Assembly: GCA_964036195.1 (NCBI GenBank)
Contig: OZ038452.1
Span: 20,161,785-20,225,784, forward strand
Length of the DNA: 64,000 nucleotides
Source of the DNA: Sphaerolaimus hirsutus
Lineage: Eukaryota > Nematoda > Chromadorea > Monhysterida > Sphaerolaimidae
Direction: 5' to 3'
The position numbers and the translations under genes were made by a program. Under the pieces are notes generated by a model. It made no database searches. It saw only the letters and a program-made list of their open reading frames with translations, and had not been told where the DNA came from. Shown here one piece after another: positions 58,700 to 64,000 of the stretch (position 1 is its first letter; every line of letters begins with the position of its first letter).

Positions 58700-60701
58700 T
58701 ACCGTATTTCCTCGAAATACCCCCAGGGGTATATTATTTTGCCAGCAAATTTTGAGGGGGGTTAAATTGAGGGAGCCTTTGTCAAGGCTGGGCGGTTACA
58801 GTATAGGCCAAAACTGGACATAAATAAGACCAAACAGGATCTATTTGGACATATTTATATAGGAATATATCTACACAAACTAGTGTATGGGTAGAGGCGA
58901 TGCAATTTGGCAGCAATTAATACATCATGTACATGGTCGGGCTGAAAAGTCCCCGGGCAGTGCTTGCCATTCGTGCTAGGGGTAAGCTACGGTAACAAAA
59001 TTTTAACACGTTAATATACCATGTGTTTTGAGTGTTCACCCAAAATTTCACCCCTCTAGCTCCACCCACTGCGGAACTGTGGGGGTTACAATTTCGGTCA
59101 GTTTGTACTGATGTACAAATGGTGCTCTAGCTCAATGCTGCTTTAAGTTGTGATCGTGAAACGTTGGCTAGTGTAAGCCACCAGTGTTGGCAATGTGCCA
59201 GCACCAACGAACATTAGCTATGATATCATAAGTCTAGTCCATATTGTCATTACTGTCACTACTCCCACTACCAAATTCATTATTCTGCCTCTCCTTCTCA
59301 AAAAGTGGTTAATACAAGACGCATTTTGCATGCACACTGCTGTTGAACACAGGCAATGTGCCCACTACAGATTAGTAATGAAACATAGGGAAATTTTAAA
59401 CACACAACTCACTTACTGCACATTTCAAAACAACATTAAAATCACTGCATTACAACATGATCTCAGATAATCACCAAAAACATCCATCACAGTTCCACGT
59501 TTCTTGCACATCACCCTGATCTGCATATTAATTTTACCTTAATAGCAATGATGTTGATAAAAGTGTTGAATATTATCAGCACATTACCAACACTGGTGGC
59601 TTACACTAGCCAAAGTTTCATGATCAACACTTAGAGCAGCATTGAGCTAGAGCACCATTTGTAGCACCATCAGTACAAAATGACCGAAATTGTAACCCCC
59701 ACAGTTCCACAGTGGGTGGAGCTAGAGGTAGGGTTGGCCGATGTTTTTTTTAAAACGTTTTTTATTAAAAAAAAACGTTTTTTTTAATAAAAAAAACATG
59801 ACGTCCGAAATGTTTTTTTTTTTTTTTAAAAACATCGACCGGAATTTTTAGTACTAAGCACTAGGTATTTTGCAAAATTTTTGCGCGCAAGCGCGCAATT
59901 TCACACACAAATTGACATTGGTGGTTGTTTTCATTGGTTTTGTGGCATTTTTAGTATCAAAGTATCCATTTATATATGCTACCATGGGTGAATAAGCCGT
60001 CATATGTTGCTGTAGTATATAATATTGAGGTAATGTGCTTCCATGTACCTCCAGTGTGTAACTTCACTCCCAAAGTAACAACCTCGTTTTATAACCTTGT
60101 TTGATCACTATTCCGTGCCAAACTTGACCTGAAGTCACGAACATTCGACTATAAGGCGATATACGAACGATATGTCGACGGAAAATGGATATTTTTGACA
60201 CAAATCACCACTTATAATGCTATCCCATGGCTCCACAGACATTATATGGTCATATATAACATCACAGAGTATTGCCACTGTCTGATATACATATATATGT
60301 TGACACAAGGTTATATCTGGGAGCTTTTAAAAAAAAACGTTTTTTATTATAAAAAAACGTTTTTTTTTTAAAAACGTTTTTTTATTTAAAAAAACATCGA
60401 GTTAAAAAAAAACGTTTTTTTTTCCAACCCTAGCTAGAGGGGTGAAATTTTGGATGGTAACTCAAGACACCTGATATATTAACGTGTTAAAATTTTATGA
60501 CCGTAGCTTACCCCTAGCGCGAATGGCGAGCACTGCCCGGGGACTTTTCAGCCCGACCATGTACATTGAATACATAATGGAAATTATTCAAGACGGTGGG
60601 GGGTATTTCGAGGGTGGTTATATTGTTCCTCAGGTCACTATGACCTGGGGGGATTTCGAGGGGGTAAACACACAAGGGAGATAATTCAAGGAAATACAGT
60701 A
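58700..60701. mobile_element. CCTCGAAATACC MITE split by two further insertions
   Basis: The outer arms are at 58700-58934 and 60559-60701. Inserted is a palindrome 58935-60558 with GGTCGGGCTGAAAAGTCCCC ends and apparent duplication ATGTACAT. That in turn contains 59729-60432. Confidence 0.75.
59729..60432. mobile_element. GGGTTGGCCGA-type hAT-like element, innermost of three
   Basis: TAGGGTTGGCCGATG to TTCCAACCCTA with an exact 8-bp duplication GCTAGAGG (59721-59728, 60433-60440). The arms are AAAAACGTTTTTT runs; the middle matches 58024-58635. Confidence 0.85.
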
Positions 60702-61025
60702 ATCACAAATTTAGTCAATGCGGTGCCCAGTTTGGTATATTTTAGTCTAAATACCTTTCATTTGACGTTCGCGCCAATGCCAACGCCAAGCACGTCATGG
60801 CGCCGCGCCAACAAATGCATCCCCCCGTTCGGTGGGCCCGTACACAATCCCCTGCTCGAAAATCCTGCGTACGTCCCTGCTCGAAATCACTATTTTTCAT
60901 ACCTTTTTTGCCATTTCACAAACACCAGCTTTAATAGCTGCACCCAGCTATCTACATACAGAGCAGTTCAAAAAACGTTTTTCGCCACCTATTTATATTC
61001 AACAAAACATTCGTTTTTAGACTGA

Positions 61026-61581
61026 ATGGCTATTACTATGAATAGAATTAGAAGGCTCGCTATATTCATTGCAGCAGTATGCGCTATTGTTTACATTTTC
61101 ATATTGAAAATCATTCTACCGACAAATATGTTTGCCTATCCTAACTTAAAAAGCAATGGGAAACCCTATCCCACGAATTTACCCAAAGGTGCTGGCGCTC
61201 AAGCCATTTATGTTCACTCGGCTATTTTCGATCGAATCAGCAACTCATTAGTGATTTATTACATTGCATCATGCGTTAATAAGCAACAATTAGCTGTGAG
61301 GCTGATCAGATCTGACGGGACTATCGTTTATCTTACGGGTGCGTTCGTTTTCAGAAATGTTTTTTTTCAGTTTCAAAACCAATAAAAATGACCTCCAAAT
61401 GCACTACTGTATCCTAACAGGTACAAAGCAGCCAAGCAATCACGGTTGTCCCTGGAATTATGCCAGGACGTGTACTTGGGGAGGTTTCCTGTGGACGGCT
61501 GACAATTCGTTCCATCTTGAAAAGGAAGATGTGCAAAACATGGCGATGCAAACTAAGCTGTTGCCCCCTGAGAGAAGTTCG
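61026..61581 (+). CDS. Type II membrane protein, first two exons; possibly GT92-like glycosyltransferase
   Basis: Exon 1 (61026-61338) and exon 2 (61421-61581) join across ACGG|GTGCGT and CCTAACAG|GT with matching phase 1. The product has a short cytoplasmic N terminus with basic residues (MNRIRRL), a signal anchor at about 11-32 and a lumenal stem. It then reads AIYVHSAIFDRISNSLVIYY, VRLIRSDG, CTWGGFLWTA and LLPPERSS. The YxHSAxxDR-like start, the Cys/Trp strand and the PxxSxSV ending recall GT92 (DUF23) Golgi enzymes, but the catalytic half is not in the window. Exon 2 ends TTCG|GTCAGT in phase 0; the next exon must lie beyond 64000 or be hidden in repeats. The gene call is firmer than the family. 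Confidence 0.5.
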
Positions 61582-61639
61582 GTCAGTGTGCACACAATTC
61601 ATTTCCCCATATTCTGAAGGCATCGTTCCTTTCGTTGCC

Positions 61640-62525
61640 GTATCAGTTGGGGTGTCCAGGATTTTGACCCCCAACCCCCCCCCCAGGAGTTGGATAGATA
61701 GCAAACCACTCCCGTGGAGGGATAGAGAGCTGATGAAATTTCGTTGGGGATTGGGGGGTGCGGGGGTACATAAGCACATTTAGTAAAAAATTGCTGAAAA
61801 TAGGTAATAAGACACAATGGCGCTACGCACACTGAAGCCGAAATATTCGGCATACGCACGTTTTTGACAAATGCCGAATTAAATGCTGAATAGAAAAAAA
61901 CTTGCTGAACTCAAATCGTCCGTACTCTTGAAAATTAGGCGGTTTGTCAATTCAGCATGTATTTCAGCATTCAAAAGATGCGTACACTTTTTCATGCGGA
62001 AACATTCAGCAATAGGATAAAATCTCAAATGCTGAAATGCAAAGATAAACGAGGATTGGTTTTTGAGATCTCGGGATCGGATCGGGATTGACCTTTTGGT
62101 ATCGGGATCGGGATTGGTTTTTGAGATTTCGGGATCGGGATTGACCTTTCGGGATCGGGATTGGCATTTTTCGGGATCGGTAATGGCATTTTTGAAAACA
62201 TTCTAATATACATATATGTTTTCACAAAACAGGCTCAAAAACACGTCTGGATGCCAGAAAAAAGGCATAAAGTGGACATTGGTTAAAATTTATTAATGCA
62301 AAAAGGGCATTTAATGAGGTTGACCAAATTTTCTGGGATCGGGATCGGGATTGTATAAATTTTTTCGGGATCGGGATTGTGATTTTGAAAGTTTCTGGAT
62401 CGGGATCGGGATAGGCTTTTGAGATTTCGGGATCGGGATCAGGATTGAGGTTTCAGGATTGGGATCGGGACCACCAAATCCCAAAATGTTTTAGGATCGG
62501 GATCGGGATTCCGTTTCGACCCTAG
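61640..62525. repeat. CAGGGGT remnant, ATGCTGAA foldback and GGGATC element
   Basis: 61655-61780 is a partial GATAGATAGC element. 61820-62040 is an inverted repeat with AAATGCTGAA. 62060-62525 is a GGGATC array with only its right end (CCGTTTCGACCCTA) intact. Confidence 0.45.
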
Positions 62526-62665
62526 TGCCAACCCTATCCAATATACATAATCACTATTGTCTATTGACCGAAGTTGATGCTGTACAGAGAATGTAACTAA
62601 TTATATCTTGTCATAAAGTTGACATCAAAAATTGTCATCAATTATATCTTGTCACACACACTAGT

Positions 62666-63146
62666 CAGGGGTAGGAAAGGGGGGGTTCCCCCCCCCAAAT
62701 CGCCCAGCTATCTATCTATTCCAGAGGCCGCTGAGCTATCTATCTATCCCGGAGGCAAAATTTTGGGCTACTATCCCCTAAACCCCTCCCCCCAATCGGC
62801 CAGCTATCTACCTATCTGGAGCGATTTTTGGGAAACTATACCCTAATTTTCGCTCAAAATCGCTATTTTCATACCTATATATAGATTTTCACCTCCAAAA
62901 TCACTAGTTCGTGCATCTAACTGCCTATTTTGAGCTATTTTTAGTACTATATGTCCTTATATACCCATTTTTAGCCATTTTTCACCTACTTTCAGCAATT
63001 TTTCTCCTTTTCCTCCCTTCTATGCCTATATATTGAGCACCCGCGAACCCCCCCCCCCCAGAAAAATTTTCAGCTATCTATCCCTCCGGAGGAGTGATTT
63101 GCTATCTATCCAACACCCAGGAGGGCTGAAAACTAGAAAACCCCTG
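62666..63146. mobile_element. GATAGATAGC hAT-like element, reverse
   Basis: CAGGGGTAGG to AACCCCTG with an exact 8-bp duplication ACACTAGT (62658-62665, 63147-63154). Confidence 0.85.
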
Positions 63147-63210
63147 ACACTAGTTGACATCAAAAATTGTGTCAACTAAATTTTGGATAATTATTGGTTT
63201 TACTTGGCAG

Positions 63211-63485
63211 CAGGGTTGGCAAAATCTCAGAGAAAAAAAAATCAAATACAATTTTTATACAATTTTACTACAATTTTAGTAAAAAGAATTTCACAAAAAC
63301 TAATCCTGGTCACAAAGAATAAAAAATAAAAATAAAATAATAATAAAATAATAATAAAATGGAAAATTGAAGAATAAAAAAATAAAAATAAAATGGAAAA
63401 TTGAAGAAAAAATAAAAATAAAATATAATTTATTTACAATTTTACTGCAGTTTCAGTAAAAATAATTTTACTAAAACCAACCCTG
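63211..63485. mobile_element. CAGGGTTGG hAT-like element with AATAAAATA interior
   Basis: CAGGGTTGG to CCAACCCTG with an exact 8-bp duplication CTTGGCAG (63203-63210, 63486-63493). The interior is AAATAAAATAATA simple sequence. Confidence 0.85.
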
Positions 63486-63736
63486 CTTGGCAGACGCTAC
63501 AGTGTATGCACAACTTCATGTGTGCAGTGGCAAAAAGGCTGAAAATTGGGGTTAAGGGTTCTAGTGAAAATTATGGTCATCGTTTTCAAAAATACTTACT
63601 TTTACATTTTCCCATGGAAATAAAAGTAAAAAATTCTACTATACGTTTTCTGCACTCAGGAGTGACTAAAAATGAATATTTTACATTAACTTTGAAAACA
63701 TTGATTAATTTCAACAATCTGGTTTGCAGGCATGCT

Positions 63737-64000
63737 TAGGGTGACAAATTTCCGTTTCCGTTTTCTGCAGGCAAATTTTTTCCATTTTCCATTCCGTTTT
63801 CTGGTAATTGAATTAATTTTTCCATTTTCCGTTCTGTTTTCCGACTACAAAATTTTTTTCCATTTCCGTTCCTGTTTTTCTGGCTAATTATCCCTTTTCT
63901 GGCTAAATTTTCAGTTTTTCTGCCTTTTTCCGGCTGAATTTTCAGTTTTTCCGGCTGAATTTTCAGTTTTTCCGGCTGAATTTTCAGTTTTTCCGCCTTT
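63737..64000. mobile_element. TTTTCCG hAT-like element, cut by window end
   Basis: TAGGGTGACAAATTTCCG followed by tandem TTTTCCGGCTGAATTTTCAG. Only the left part is present. Confidence 0.65.

Noticed and set aside
60723-61025. ORF of 100 codons just before the membrane protein
   Set aside because: No domain or splice support; probably 5' UTR or intergenic.
1-64000. Any autonomous transposase, reverse transcriptase or viral gene
   Set aside because: No ORF shows the expected motifs; all elements seen are non-autonomous.

Overview
The window is nuclear DNA of an animal, most likely an arthropod and plausibly an insect. The evidence is GT-AG introns, a clockwork-orange-type bHLH-Orange gene, an Eps8/arouser homologue and an amidated-neuropeptide precursor. 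I cannot name the species. I assembled gene structures by hand, joining exons only where donor, acceptor and codon phase agree.

Layout. (1) 1-9.5 kb: almost entirely nested inverted-repeat elements. (2) 9.5-19.4 kb, minus strand: an Eps8-like gene with 17 visible coding exons (PTB, helical core, SH3, Q/N-rich linker, C-terminal SAM-like effector domain). Its start exon is not found. (3) 19.4-36.3 kb: repeats plus unique DNA; one orphan ORF at 28.2-28.6 kb. (4) 36.8-39.7 kb, plus strand: a three-exon neuropeptide precursor of 151 residues with seven xxx-VRL-amide peptides. (5) 40.4-43.4 kb: a CpG-rich island with several CACGTG E-boxes, then 44.2-49.2 kb, plus strand: cwo, six confirmed coding exons carrying bHLH and Orange domains. 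(6) 49.2-61 kb: unique DNA, then stacked repeats. (7) 61.0-61.6 kb, plus strand: the first two exons of a type II membrane protein, possibly a GT92-like glycosyltransferase. (8) 61.6-64 kb: more repeats, cut by the window end.

The dominant theme is an unusual population of non-autonomous elements. Many have hAT-like ends (TAGGG..., CAGGGGT..., CAGAGTTGTTAAAA...). At least nine element copies carry exact 8-bp target duplications readable in the sequence. Their interiors are mostly tandem amplifications of a short motif next to the terminus (GGGATC, ATATCGA, TTTCCG, CGTAAA, GATAGATAGC). Elements sharing one terminus can have completely different interiors. No transposase gene is present. Several elements touch host exons: one starts at intron base +6 of an Eps8 exon, one ends 29 bp before the cwo bHLH exon, and a LINE-like tail may supply the cwo stop codon and poly(A) signal.

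The three main genes have separate jobs: actin and receptor signalling (Eps8), secreted peptide signalling, and circadian repression (cwo). Nothing suggests co-regulation beyond proximity.
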